NCBI GenBank assembly: GCA_037447655.1
Contig: JBBHKE010001175.1
Span: forward strand, 1 to 64,000
Reading direction: 5' to 3'
DNA: 64,000 nucleotides
Source: Zygnema cylindricum
Lineage: Eukaryota > Streptophyta > Zygnematophyceae > Zygnematales > Zygnemataceae
This document shows, piece by piece, positions 43,764-56,207 of this stretch. Below the pieces are notes generated by a model. It was not told the origin of the DNA. It saw only the letters and a list, made by a program, of their open reading frames with translations, and ran no database searches. A program made the translations under genes and the position numbers. Position 1 is the stretch's first letter. Each line of letters begins with the position of its first letter.

Positions 43764-46700
43764 ATGGAGGACACAGAATTGCAGCGTACTGGGCTGCTAT
43801 GGTCGAATCCTCTTTTGAAACTGCAGAATTGTTAGGAGTCTTGGATGGCTCACTTGCTGAAACAGATCAGACCTGGTTAAAGAAGAACTCCCTCGCTCGA
43901 AACAATTTGATTCTTTGCATTTTGGAAAATCTGGTTATGTCTCGCCTAAAGATGAAGAAAGCGCGTGAAATTTTGACTTCACTGAAACTTCTCATGAAAA
44001 TGCAAATGTCCATAAGGAGCTCTTGGTTACTGGACAAATTTGGGACTACAAATACTCGGGGGGATCTATGGCCGAGTATTGTGATAAGTTTCGAGAACTC
44101 ATTGATGCACACTCGTCAGCTGGTGGAGTTTTTTTAGAGTTTCAGCAAGCTGCCTTGCTTATTAGACGTCTACCTAGTCATATGAAGGGAGTGTCTACAA
44201 GCTTGAAAGGTCATGATAAGTCTAACTAGATTTTTCAGTTAGCTTACAATATTATATTAGAAGAAGAGTTTACAAGTAAGGTCCTTGTTGGAGAAAAAAA
44301 AGTAGAGGCTTTCACTATAGATTTTGAAAGGAAAAATCAGTTTATCTAGAATATAAATCAGTTTAATCATAACCCGAACCAGTTTAACCAAAATCAAAAC
44401 CAGTTTAATCAGGCAAACCAGAGGCCAAATAGGCAATCTTCTAATGTTTCTTTTTATTGCGCTGAGAAGGGACATGGATAAAGGTATTGTCCAAAACTTA
44501 AAAAGGTTAATGAAACTGGTTTATACAGGGGCGGATGGTAACAAAGCCAGTTTCACCAAGGCTTTTCTAGTAATCTTTCACGGGGAAATGCAATTTTTTA
44601 GCCTTTTACAGATGATGCAGATTCATCTCTGAGCTTCACTGATCAAGAGGAAGCGGAGTTATTTGCTATGGCGACAGCAATGGAGGGTCCCAAAGACGGC
44701 GAATGGATCATGGACACCGGGGCTTCGGCCGACATGTGCTGGAACAAGACTATTTTTACAAATCTGAAACAGACTACTCCGAAAAATATCCACTAGGCCT
44801 ATGGCATGAGTGTCCAGTCTGCAGCCCAAGGTGGTGTATCTCTAATGGTGGATGTGGGGGGAAAGTCTGTAGAAAGAACCCTCCACAATGTTTTATATGT
44901 TCCAGATTTTAAAAAGAATCTCTTTTCTTCTTCTTTGGTAGAGAGTAAGGGTTTTTAGATCACCCTTAAAAGAGGGAGACAGGTTGTTAGTAAACTAGGC
45001 AAAATAGCAGTAACAAGGACTAAAGATGCCAGTAAGATGTACAGGATGGACATGGCTGAATGTAAAGAGAACGATGTTTTGTATTCCAGTGTGTCATATG
45101 AGAATGAGTTATGCCAGAAGAGGTTAGGCCATATTAATTGTGAGAGTCTAAAAAAGATGGTGAATGTTGGGAAAGTTAAAGGTGTATCTCTCACATCTCA
45201 ATCTGTGAAAACCTGTGATGGATACTCGATAGGCAAGATACATAAATTGCCATTTCCATAAGAGTCAGAAAAAATATATCAAAAAAAGGTTCTCCTGCTC
45301 ATTCATTCAGATGTCCTCGGAACATCCCAAGTAGCATCGGCTGGAGGAGTCCATTATATGGTCACATTCACTTATGATTTCTCCAGGTACACCAAAGTGT
45401 ATTTCAAGAAGAACAAAAGTGAAGCGTTCACTCACTTCAAGCACTACAAGGTCTTGGCGGAGAAACTACACGGCGTTCCGATCTTGGCACTCAGATCCGA
45501 TAATGGAGGCGAATACAACTTTAACAAACTCCTCGAAGAAGGTATAAGTCAGAATCTGACAGTCCCATATACTCCAAAACAGAATAGAGTTTCTGAAAGA
45601 CTCAATAGGACAGTCACAAAGAGTGTGAGGTCCATTCTTGCAGACAATGGTATAGATATGAAATTTTGGGTTGAAGCACTAAACTGTCCAGTCTATATAA
45701 AGAATAGAATCACATCCAAATCTATAAGCTCTACGCGTTATGAGCTATGGACAGGAAACAAACCAAATGTTAGCAACTTTAAAGCTTTTAGGAGTAAGTG
45801 TTTTATTAAAGATAACTCACCAGATAAGTGGAAAATAGAAGCAAAAGGCATAGCACGAATTCTCATGGGTTATGATGATACTGCAAAGGGGTATAGAGTG
45901 TATATCCTAGATAAACAGAAAATTATTTTGTCTAGGAATATTCAAATTAAAGATGAAAAAGACTCAGTTGATCGGTTCAAAGTAACAGATGGGCCAACAG
46001 AAAGCCAAAAACATGAATATGTCATTTTTCAGCATTAATAACAGGTGTATTTTTCGGTATAACCACTTTCGATTGGTACACATCCTGCTACTACGCCGCT
46101 TGTTCCTGCTACGGATGCCTCCGAACACCATTACACTCTAGAGGAACACACTCCGGAGGAATATACTGTTACACGTTTGAATCCTGCAACAGTTTGGGCT
46201 CTAAAGAATCTAAGGATTCCAACCATTCCTGCCTCCGAATTTCCGGGGGGAAGGAGATCTAGCAGTTGTCTGCAAGTTGGTTCTCACTTTTTTTTTTTTA
46301 CAGCATCACGGAAGCCTATGACCATCAAAGAGGCCTTCGCATTATTTCAAAGAAACCACTGGATTGAGGCGGTCAATGATGAGATGAAGTCTATCATGGA
46401 GGCACAGACATAGGAGCTGGTGGATCTGCCTCCAGAGAGAAAAGCCATTGGAAGCAAGTGGGTCTTCAAAGTCAAATTGAAACCGGACAACACTAATGAA
46501 AGGTATAAGGCCATACTTGTGGTGAAAGGGAATAACAAGAAAGAAGGTATTGACTTTGAGGAAACCTTCTCCCCAGTTGTCAGATTTCCTACTGTCAAAA
46601 TTTTGTTGAGTTTAGTTGCAATAAAGAACATGGTAATACATCAATTGGATGTTAAGACAACCATTTTGCATGGAAAGTAAGACAAAATTATTTATATGCA

Positions 46701-47879
46701 GCAGCTTGAAATGTTTGAGGAAAAAGGGAAAGAAAAATTAGTCTGTACATTGATAAAATCTTTGTATGGGCTAAAACAGGCCCGTGGACAATAGAATATG
46801 AAGTTAGATGAGTTTTTTACTAGTCTACGATTCAAAAGAATTAGCTCAGATCATTCTGTGTATGTTTTACAAGGGGAGGATGGGATCCTTTATATGGTTG
46901 TATATGTGGATGATCTTTTACTAATAAGTAAATCCATAGAAGAAATAAATCGTACTAAAACAGCAATGAGGTCCAAGTTTGAAATGAAATACCTCGCTGA
47001 GGCCAAATATATCTTAGGCATACAAGTAAAAAGGGATAGAAATAAAAGGTTGATTATGCTGACCTAAAAGAAGCTATAGGTAGCATGTTAGAAATATTTG
47101 AGATGAAGGATGTGAAGGATTGCCACTCTTATGGAAGTTAGACCGAAGCTGGAGGACAATGAATCCTACTCAGGCATAATGGATAGTGAAAGCTTAGAGT
47201 CAGAGGAGGAAGAGTTTATGGCTACAAAGCCTTACAAACAGGTAATAGGAGTCTTATTTATTTCATTTACGAGACCTGACATTGTTGCAACGGTTGGAGT
47301 CTTGAGTAGGAGTCTTCAAAATCTTAAAAGAGCAAACTAGGAAGCAACAAAGAGAGTTCTAAGATACCTGGCAGGTACCCAGAACCTCAAGCTTGTACTT
47401 GGAGGAGGAGAAGTAAAATTACAAACTTGGAGTGATGTTAGCCATGGAGATATGCCACGCCAGAAATCCACAATTGGTTTCGTTTTGAAGATTGGAAATG
47501 GAACTTGTTGCTGTAGCAGCAAGTTACAAAAGGTCACAGCTCATTCTATAATGGAGTCGAATATATTGCAGCAAGTTCTGCCTTCAAGGAACTTCTATGC
47601 GTTAAGGCCACTTTGCAAGAACTTGGGTACATGCAAACCGGTCCTCAAGTTATATGGTGTGACAACAAGGCAGCCATTGCTATTGCCTCTAACCCCAGTG
47701 ATCATTTTAAGAGCAAACATATGGATGTCATACTACACTTTCTTAGAGAAAACATGCTTGCAAGAGTGATAAAAATGAGTTATTTACCTTATAAAAAGAT
47801 GGTGGCTGATATTCTGACTAAAGCTATTCCTGCTCCTAAGTTGCAGTGTTGTAGAGGGTCTATTAGGTTAACTAAGTAA
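43764..47879 (+). pseudogene. copia H gag-pol polyprotein (broken)
   Basis: The gag contains an Asn/Gln-rich repeat (NQFNHNPNQFNQNQ, about 44350-44410) and a degraded zinc knuckle (AEKGHG, one Cys pair lost). Protease WIMDTGAS lies near 44707, and pre-integrase KRLGHINCESL near 45118. Integrase has HSDVLGT, RSDNGGEY and VSERLNR (45303-45605). RT has DVKTTILHG (about 46650) and an intact YVDD (46903-46914). RNase H has QTWSDVS and CDNKAAIAI (47425-47670), but the central Glu motif is eroded (SIMESNI). There are at least a dozen stops and several shifts. Confidence 0.88.
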
Positions 47880-47902
47880 CTGAGTCTAAAGATTTAGGGG
47901 AG

Positions 47903-48084
47903 TGTTGAATTTATAAAATCTTCTTACTCATTGAACATGGCTGTGAGGAGAGTTTAAGGACTTAGAATATTTTTTGTTAGTGAAAACTTTAATTCTTACC
48001 ATATTTAGTATGACAGTAGCAAAGTACTTTGAGTGTATTCGACTTCTACAAAGTCACGCGTCGACAAAAGAACATCATACAAGT
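47903..48084 (+). repeat. 3' LTR of copia H, first 182 bases
   Basis: Starts TGTTGAATTT directly after the purine tract and is replaced at 48085 by the LTR of copy C. The rest of this LTR is not found after copy C. Confidence 0.8.
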
Positions 48085-49099
48085 TGTAGAAATTGATGGT
48101 TCCTTTTTAAGTATTTTCTAGAGCTAAATTAAAATACAGAAAGAAGCTGAGGCAGTCTATCTCTAACTTCTCTCTCCAACTCCCACACTTGTCGCACTCA
48201 CTGGGAAGTTGGAGTGGAAGCTAGAGCCATGGTTGCCTAGGCTACCCAGAGGTTTACGGGATATATATTAGTTTATTTATCGATAAATTTATTTACTAAA
48301 AGGGTAGATGTTCGAACCAGGATTTGATCTTGGTACCTGCGGAATGTTAGATAGCCGGTAGCCGGTAGTCCTAACCGTTAAGTCTAAGACTAATGATATG
48401 CAGTTTATGGTTTGATATTTATTTAAATTTTGTTACGCAACTGTTTACAAGATACATAGATCTAGTTATGTAAAAGTACGGATTACGATATGTATAAGAA
48501 ACTAGTACCGTGCATCTATTTATTTAACGAAACAAATATCGCGCATGTATTTATAACGGCTACGATTGAAATCTGCATTCAATCAGACGGCCGGGAAGAA
48601 AGCCGAGATCGCGGAAGAGAATCTCGGCGGTTTGTGTTCATTGCCATATCGGATGACATGTGGCAAAATTACGTTGGATCGCGGCATCCCGGGGATTACG
48701 GGACCGAACACAGATATGACATGTGTCGACATTTAGGCCATGGCAGCTGTACTTTTGTGAACGAAAGTGTAATATGATTGGTTTCGTCCATCAGTAAATA
48801 GAGTTTGTGATAAAGATAGGACTTAGAAAAAATTAGTAGATAGGACCCTCTCTCCCAGAGATTTTCTGTACAAAAGGTCAACTTTGACCCTCCATAACTT
48901 ACTGCTCAGGGGAGCAAATTCAAAGATTCTTTTTGTTATCCACTAAGAGGAGTCTTGCCTTCACAATGGTGAAGGTGGTCAGAGTTTGTTTTTGCCAGGG
49001 TGGCAGTTATTCTTACTGAATCACAAAGGGGTCAAGGTTATCCTAGAGGCTTTTTGGAAGCTGTCCACTCTGAGGACTTATGGAGGTCTCAAAGTTTCA
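48085..49099 (+). repeat. 5' LTR of copia copy C
   Basis: TGTAGAAATTGATGGTTCC to AAAGTTTCA. It keeps the terminal 20-base ATG segment (49080-49099). The antisense T-arm-like palindrome is diverged (CAGGATTTGATCTTG, about 48320). Confidence 0.94.
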
Positions 49100-52000
49100 G
49101 GTTATGGGCCCACCCTCTAGGGTACCCATCTTTGATGGAACTGGCTTCATATACTGGGAAAGTATGATGATAGGAGCTCTATGCGAGAAAAGGTTTTGGA
49201 AGATAGTGAGTGGACGAGTGAGGCGTCCATCAAATCTTGGAATCCCTCCAGGGTTTGGAGGAAGCACATTCACAAGAAATGCTGATCCATCTTCAACGGA
49301 GGAGACAAAGGAAGGAGAGGTGGTGGACAAAGCAACGGAGAAGGAGAAGACCTCACCAATAGCAACTGGTTCAGCATTAATGTCACCTATTCCGAGGAAC
49401 AAGGAGAATGATATTGATACCTGGGACTTCAACAATATGGCGTCAAAGCACTTCATCCTCCGCCATCTTACTCAAGGGATTGCATGTCCTCATTTGCAGG
49501 TAGAAAGGGCATCCGATCTATAGATGGCTCTCATAGAGATGTACCGAAGTGGTACGATTCAGCAACAACAGTTGGCTGATCAGAAAGTTAAAGAGTATGT
49601 ATACAAAGGGGGGAAGATGTTGGATTTTTGCAATGAGCTTGCTACACTTTTTATGTAGCTAGAGAGTGCTGGAAAAGATTTTAGTGAAAATGAAAAGGTT
49701 AATTGTTTAGTGATGAAGTTTCCCGATGAGTTCGCAAACATAGTCAACCGTGTGCAGGACTTGCCGGACTCAAGGTGGATATGGAACTCAGTGGTAGGGA
49801 TGATTCTCGTTCGCGAGAATACGATTGAGATCCGAAGGGGAGGAAAGAGTGGACAAGCCTTCGCAACTGCGACCGATTGGTGGAACAACGATTCCCGGAA
49901 ACTGGTCGGAAACTATGGGGGGAGGGAGCAAAAAAATCAGACTGACGAGTTCGGACTAAAGGCTCCCAAAGGTTTATGTCATTTTTGTAATAATCGGGGC
50001 ACTATATCGCAGAGTGCACTAAGCTAACCGAGCTTCGGTAAATGGAGGGGCAAACCGGTGGAACCCCGAGAGGAAAGAAAAAGGCCCTTGTGACACAGGT
50101 ACATGAGGCGGAATCCGAGGACAAGGTCGATGTGCTCTTATTGGATGAGGAGTTGGAGGCGAAAAACGAGGTCGAAATTCCACGAAGGTAGAAATGTGCT
50201 TACGGTTGATTGAAAGGTGAAGCAGGCTGGTTTGTAGATTCAGGTGCCTCCATGCACATGTGTAGGGATAAGCACCTGTTCACTAAGATAAGAAAGATTC
50301 CTTCCGTAGAGATAAAGTACGGGGATGTGAGGATAGTCACTACTACTCTTGTAGGATCGGTAGATCTGAAAGTGTTAGTAGAAGGAAAGACATCTATAGT
50401 AACATTCTCCGATGTATTGTTTATTCCGGAGCTGAACAAAAACCTCATCTCTACATCTGTATTAGATGATAAGGGTTTTTTTACTATCACTAGGGAAGGA
50501 GTCTTTACTGCTAGTTTTGAGAAAGAGGTATATTTCATTGCTGAGAAATGTAGCCAAGGGGTGTTTAGGCTGATTTTAAGTACTGAAACAAAGAAACTTT
50601 ATTATGTTGGTGTTTATGATATTATGATGTGGCGTAAGAGGCTTGGGCATGTGAATCTAGATAAGTTAAGAGAGATGAAAAAGATGGGAGTGGTGGAAGG
50701 GATTCAGTTCAGTGAGAGTGTTAATATAAGTGATTGTAGTGGATGTGGTCAAGGTAAAGCACACAGATTACCCTTTCCCAAAACAACCACTTATAAAGGA
50801 GAAAAAAATATAGATTTAGTACACACAGATATTTGGGGACCAGCTAAAGTGCCCTCACCGGGGGGGAAGAGATTTATGATGACTATCACTGATGATTGGT
50901 CTTGGTATTCGAGGGTGTATTTTTTGAAAAATAAGTCAGAAGCTCAGGATTGTTTTAGACAATATAAAGCATGGAGCGAAAAACTCCATGAAACTTTAAT
51001 CAAGAGAGCAAGGAGAGACAATGGTGGAGAGTATACTTCTAACCAGTTTGAGGATTTTCTGAGGGAAGATGGAGTCCAACACCAAAAGACAGTTCCAGAA
51101 ATCCCGGAACAGAATCGGATAGCTGAAAGATTAAATAGAACACTAAGTGATAGTGCTAGAAGTATGTTGTCAAAGAATAATATAGGAAAAAGGTTTTGGG
51201 CCGAAGCAATGAGCTATGCTAATTACCTCAAAAATAGAGTTCTTACTTCAGCTATAAAAGATCAAACACCTTATGAGAGATCGACAGGCCGGAAACCTGA
51301 CATATCTCACTTAAAGGTTTTCGGCAGTCAAGTATTCAGTCTAGATACAGATCGGTCAAGTTGGAAGCTAGATCCTAAAGGAAAACCGGGATACATATTA
51401 GGATATGATGAGGATGTTAACGGACATAGAGTTTATGATCTAAAAAGGGAAGATATAATCTTAGTAAAGCATCTAGTAGTTATGGATGAAAGAAAGTCCG
51501 TGGATCCCTTCAAGTATACAAAGTCAGTAAAAATCAGCTTTGAGTCAGAAAATTCCGATGACTTTGAACTTCCTAATTATCCAGGTTTTAGAGAAGATGA
51601 CATTTTTGCAGGTACAAATCAAACCGAAAAGAACTCGGCTGCGGAAACTCAAGTGACAACTCTACCCGAAGCGGAAGACATGATGGAATTTGATTCGAAA
51701 TCAAGGGACAAGGGAGAAGCCGAGATTGTTCGAAGGAACCCACGAGAACCATCTATTCCGGCCACAGATTTTGAGGGGGGAACGAGAAGTAGCAAAAGAT
51801 TGCACGAAAAACAGGTTAATAACAAGATAACAAAACTATCTCATCAAGATGAACCTCAGACTTATGGAGAGGCGATGACTTGCCCAGAAAGAAACCGGTG
51901 GAAGACAACCATCAAAGAGGAGATGGCCTCAATTATGGTAGCCGATATTTGGGAGCTGGTGGATTGTCCACCTAACCGAAAACCAATCGGTTGTAAGTGG

Positions 52001-53441
52001 GTTTTCAAATTAAAACTGAACCCAGATAACACAATTGAGCGTTATAAGGCCCGATTAGTGGCAAAGGGATTACACAAAAGGAAAGAATTGACTACGAGGA
52101 AACCTTTGCCCCGGTCGTCAGATTTCCCTCCGTCCGCATACTTTTCAGTCTCGCAACAGCGGAACACATGGAGGTGCACCAGATGGACATTAAAACAACC
52201 TTTTTGCATGGAGAATTGGAAGAGGATATCTTCATGCAACAACCCGAAGGATTTGTGGAGGAAGGAGAGGAGAGTAAGACATGCCGGCTGATTAAATTTT
52301 TTTATGGTTTGAAACAGGCGCCTCGACAATAGAATAAGAAGCTAGATGGGTTTCTAACCGGTCTGGGATATATCCGGATCAGCTCAGATCACTCAATCTA
52401 TGTTTTTGAAGATGAGGAAGGTGTTATATTTATTGCAATTTACGTTGATGATTTGCTTATTCTAAGTAAATCAATGGAAAAAAATAATAAACTCAAAACC
52501 GATCTTAAGGGGAGATTTGAAATGAAGGATATGGGGGAAGCAAAATATAATTTGGGAATTCAAGTAGAAAGAGACCGAAAAAGAAAGATTATAAGATTGA
52601 CTCAAAAAGAAGCAATAGGGAACATGCTTGAAAAATTTCAGATGGATATTTCAGATGGATAAAGCTAATAGTTGTACTACTCCAATAGAGTTAAACAGGG
52701 AAGTGAGGGGAGTGAGGAAGGAGTCATAGTCTTAGACGAGAAATTATCTGCTGAAGAACAGAATTTCATACAGACTATTCCGTACACGCAAGTAGTGGGA
52801 AGTCTAATCTAAATTATGAATTGTACCCGGTCGGATTTAGTTGCAGCTGTAGGAGTGTTGAGTAGAAGTCTAAATTCTCCCACTAAGAGGGATCGGGAGG
52901 CAGCTAAGAGAGTTCTTAGATATTTGATAGGAACTAGGGATCTATGGTTGCATTTGGGTGGGGAGAATACTGACATCACCACTTGGAGTGATGCCAGTTA
53001 TGGTGATGCTCCGATGAGGAGATGTACTTCTACATATGTATTATATGTGGGTGATGGGGCTTGCTGTTGGAGTAGCAAATAGCAAAAGGTTATTGCTCAA
53101 TCCACCATTGAGGCTGAGTATATGGCCTCTTGCTCTGCTGTAAAAGAATTAATGTGGGTCAAGTCTTTGCTTGGTGAGCTAGGTCACCTTAAGAGTGGTG
53201 TGCATAAATTTTTTTGTGATAATCAGGCAGCGATCGCTATTTCTGCCAATCCTAAACATCATTTTAAAGACAAACACATGGACATTAGACTCAGCTTTGT
53301 TAGAGAGAAAGTAGAAAATAAAATAATCAGTTTAGAGTACCGACCAGATAGCGAGATGGTAGCAGATATGATGACCAAACCTGTCCCTTCCCATAAGCTA
53401 ATTTTCTGCAGGGAGAAGTGTGGTCTGAAATTAAAGATTGA
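49080..53441 (+). pseudogene. copia gag-pol polyprotein, copy C (best preserved)
   Basis: The gag reads on from the LTR ATG (MEVSKFQVMGPP) to a TAG at about 49522, with another stop near 49657. A 693-codon open stretch (50210-52291) covers protease WFVDSGAS, pre-integrase KRLGHVNLDKL, complete integrase (HTDIWGP, RRDNGGEY, IAERLNR) and the start of RT. A one-base loss near 52072 then shifts the frame. RT continues with MDIKTTFLHGELEEDIF and an intact YVDD at 52441-52452. A 13-base tandem duplication (52636-52661) shifts the frame again. RNase H has TTWSDAS, STIEAEY and CDNQAAI (52980-53230) with one stop at about 53080. Confidence 0.92.
49100..49114 (+). promoter_or_regulatory. primer-binding site of copy C
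   Basis: GGTTATGGGCCCACC directly after the LTR, identical to copies A and B although the LTR itself has diverged. That argues for functional constraint. Confidence 0.8.
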
Positions 53442-53458
53442 CTAGAAAAATAGGGGAG

Positions 53459-54523
53459 TGTAGAAATTGATGGTTCCATTTTAAGTATTTTCTAGGTATA
53501 AATTAAAATACAGAAAGAAGTTGAGGCAGTCTATCTCTAACTTCTCTCTCCAACTCCCACACTTGTCGCACTCACTGGGAAGTTGGAGTGGAAGCTAGAG
53601 CCATGGCTGCTTAGGCTACCCAGAGGTTTACAGAAAATAGATTAGTTCATTTACCGATAAGTTTATTTACTAATAGGGTAGATGTCGGAACCAGGATTTG
53701 ATCTTAGTACCTGTGGAATGTCAGATAGCCGGTTGCCGGTAGTCCTAACCGTTAAGTCTAAGACTAATGATATGTAGTATATGGTTTGATATTTATTTAA
53801 ATATTGTTACGTAGGATAATTCATTTAACTGCAACTGTTTACAGGATACATAGATCTAGTTATGTAAAAGTGTGGATTACGGAATGTATAAGAAACTAGT
53901 ACCGCCGTTTATTTATTCAACGAAACAAATACCGCGCATGCATATATGACGGCTACGATTGAAATCTACATTCAATCAGACGGCCGGGAAGAAAGTCGAG
54001 ATTGCGGAAAAAGAATCTCGGTAGTTTGTGGTCATCGCCACATTGGATGACATGTGGAAAAATTACGTTGGATCGCGACAACCCCGGGGATTACGGGACC
54101 GAACCAGGATATGACATGTGTCGACTTTTAGGCCATGTCATACAGTTTCCGTACTGAAAGTACATCAGCATCTGTACTTTTGTGTACGTAAGTGTAATAT
54201 GATTGGTTACGTACATCAGTCGATAGAGTTTGTGAGAGAGATAGGACTTAGAAAAAATTGGTAGATAGGACCCTCTCTCCCACAGAGCTTCTGTACAAAA
54301 GGTCAACTTTGACCCTCCAAAACTTACTGCTGATGGAAGCAAATTCAAAGATTCCTTTTGCTATCGACTCAGGGGAGTCTTGCCTTCACAAGGGTGAAGG
54401 TGGTCAGGTTTTTGTTTGCCATGTTGGCAGTTATTCCTGTTGAAACACAAAGGGGTCAAGGTTATCTTAGATGCTTTTTGGAAGCTGTTCACTCTGAGGA
54501 CTTATGGAGGTCTCAGAGTTTCA
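53459..54523 (+). repeat. 3' LTR of copia copy C
   Basis: 1065 bases from TGTAGAAATTGATGG to GAGTTTCA. It follows the purine tract at 53451-53458 and is fuller than the 5' copy. Confidence 0.94.
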
Positions 54524-55281
54524 CGGGTTTTATAGAAAAGCGCTGACACATTTTCACACCGGGCATACATCGAACGAATACATTTGAAGCATCGACGGAC
54601 GGAGACTTACATGATTATCTGAGAATATTGTGTTATATCATTCTACGTCAACCATAGATTTGAATCGGGTCTACGGACACTATTCACGTGGGACCACAAA
54701 GTTACTCATCACTTTGTATGAACTCAGGTGACATGGACCACTTGATCAACAGTCGGTTGGACGTTTGCATCCACTACTGACTAAGCACCTGGAACACTAC
54801 TGTACGGGACTCTATCTGTATATCTGAAACACAATAATTTGTAACGTAGCTTATTAGAATTTAGTGTTACTTTAGTCATATTTTTGTCTAGTTGCCAAAT
54901 TGGGTTTGGACGTACTCACGCTATAGTAGGGTACTATTTTGGTACTTTTTCGTAGCATAGTACATTACTGTAGTTCAAGGTGTAGACATCTGATTAGTTA
55001 GTTCTAGTAGATACTCTTTGTGAGTGTTAAACTTAGAACTTAGTCAAAATTATATTATCCAGTATTGAGATCTAACTCTCCGAAGAACTTTTTTGGGAAG
55101 CTTCCAATTGTTATATCTTATGGTTTACTGGGTCAATTGGGCTACATTTTTGGGAATTAACAAACTATATGTGATACTGTAATAGTGTGGTGTTCGGTGT
55201 TGTTTGGACACTTTTGTTACATTCTGTGTTGTATCAAAGCTGGCTATTTTATAAGATTTTTGGTAGCTTCTGCTGAAGTCT
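54524..55281. other. no gene seen; possible LTR end of another element
   Basis: No coding signal. Near the right edge TTTTGTTACA (about 55213-55221) could end an LTR. It is followed by TTGTATCAAAGC (55229-55240), a degraded version of the TGGTATCAGAGC primer site, and 40 bases later by a gag-like ATG. I cannot find the LTR start. Confidence 0.35.
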
Positions 55282-55814
55282 ATGTCTACATCTACTACAA
55301 CTTCTGGTTCTTCACCTTCAACTCTCGTTGTAGAACAACAAAGACAAGAGATCGAAATAGTAGAGGAGCGAAAGAATCACTTGCATTAGATGAATCTACC
55401 CCTCTTCATGTTGCCACAGCTGCGGCTCTGAATTTTACTCAATGGAATAGGGGGTGGTAGATCCTTTACAGGCAGAGGCGACAGTGGTAGAGGAGGTAGA
55501 GGAGGCATGCAGTTTGAAGGTGCTAGCGGCAGGCAGGTTGATCTTAATAAAACGTGTTATAAATGTCAAAAATTGGGATAGTTTGTTGCCGAATGTCCGG
55601 ATCTTCAAAAGCAATGTTACCTTTGTCATCGATGGGGACATGTTATTACACAATGTTTTGATAGAAATGAACAAAAACCCGAAACAGAGGGGGAAGAGGC
55701 GGTCGTGGTCGTAGTTTTGGTCATGGAAATGGTCGAAGAGTAGGCCACAGATATTTTGCTAGCTCGGATGAAGATTCCACCGACATTTTGGTACACAATG
55801 CTGTACATTTTTAA
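55282..55814 (+). pseudogene. gag fragment of element F, upstream copy
   Basis: Opens with a Ser/Thr-rich N-terminus (MSTSTTTSGSSPSTLVVEQQ), then from about 55342 matches the C-terminal gag of the downstream copy (59140 onward). It shows a Gly/Arg-rich stretch, first zinc knuckle CYKCQKLG (next base changes make a stop), second knuckle CYLCHRWGHVITQC, and the end HNAVHF. The N-terminus does not match the downstream copy, so the fragment may be a fusion of two elements at about 55342. Frames shift at least twice. Confidence 0.6.
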
Positions 55815-56207
55815 TTTCGTGTGGAAAACGGCAAAAGGCTAATGAGCGAATTGCCGGTTATGTGTAAGTATGGCCAGACAATAAGGAAAGTGAAAGTGAG
55901 GAAAACTATGAGTGCATATTTTGAAATTCAATTTGTGAGGAAGTGAGCAGTGAGCAGTCAGTGAGTGAGTAAAATGTGAGAGAGATGTCAGAGAGAGAAA
56001 GTCCGAAGTGAGAAGTGAAAATGAAAAGTGAGGTACGGAAGTGAGTGTACGTTTAGTTGTGAATTGTAGGGTTAGTTTTGTCAGTGAGTAAGTTTGGTTA
56101 TTAGTGTGAAGGTACGGTTCTATATTTTGTGTACGATTTTTTGTTTGAGAGGGGGCGACCAACATCGGTGTCACGCCTCCAAACGATTCTCCCAATATTA
56201 GGGGGAT
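55815..56207 (+). other. 3' non-coding region of element F, upstream copy
   Basis: GTGAG-rich sequence between the gag stop and purine tract ATTAGGGGGAT (56197-56207). It is collinear with 59603-60090 but has only one copy of a ~95-base block that is doubled downstream. Confidence 0.7.

Larger units (their letters stand above)
43554..48084 (+). mobile_element. Ty1/copia retrotransposon H (both LTRs truncated)
   Basis: 5' LTR remnant 43554-43783, cut at its left by X2; gag-pol 43764-47879; purine tract GATTTAGGGGAG; 3' LTR start TGTTGAATTT at 47903, cut after 182 bases by copy C. It is related to the A family: the LTR ends in ATGGAGGACACAGAATTGCA, aligned with ATGGAGGTCTCAGAGTTTCA of copy A. 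More decayed than A-C. Confidence 0.88.
48085..54523 (+). mobile_element. Ty1/copia retrotransposon, copy C (two LTRs)
   Basis: 5' LTR 48085-49099 (1015 bases), primer site 49100-49114, gag-pol 49080-53441, purine tract TAGGGGAG, 3' LTR 53459-54523 (1065 bases). The 5' LTR has lost about 26 bases near 48435 and about 30 near 48745 relative to the 3' LTR. Coding sequence is close to copies A and B, but the LTRs form a separate subfamily. Flanks CAAGT and CGGGT do not match as a target duplication. Confidence 0.94.
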
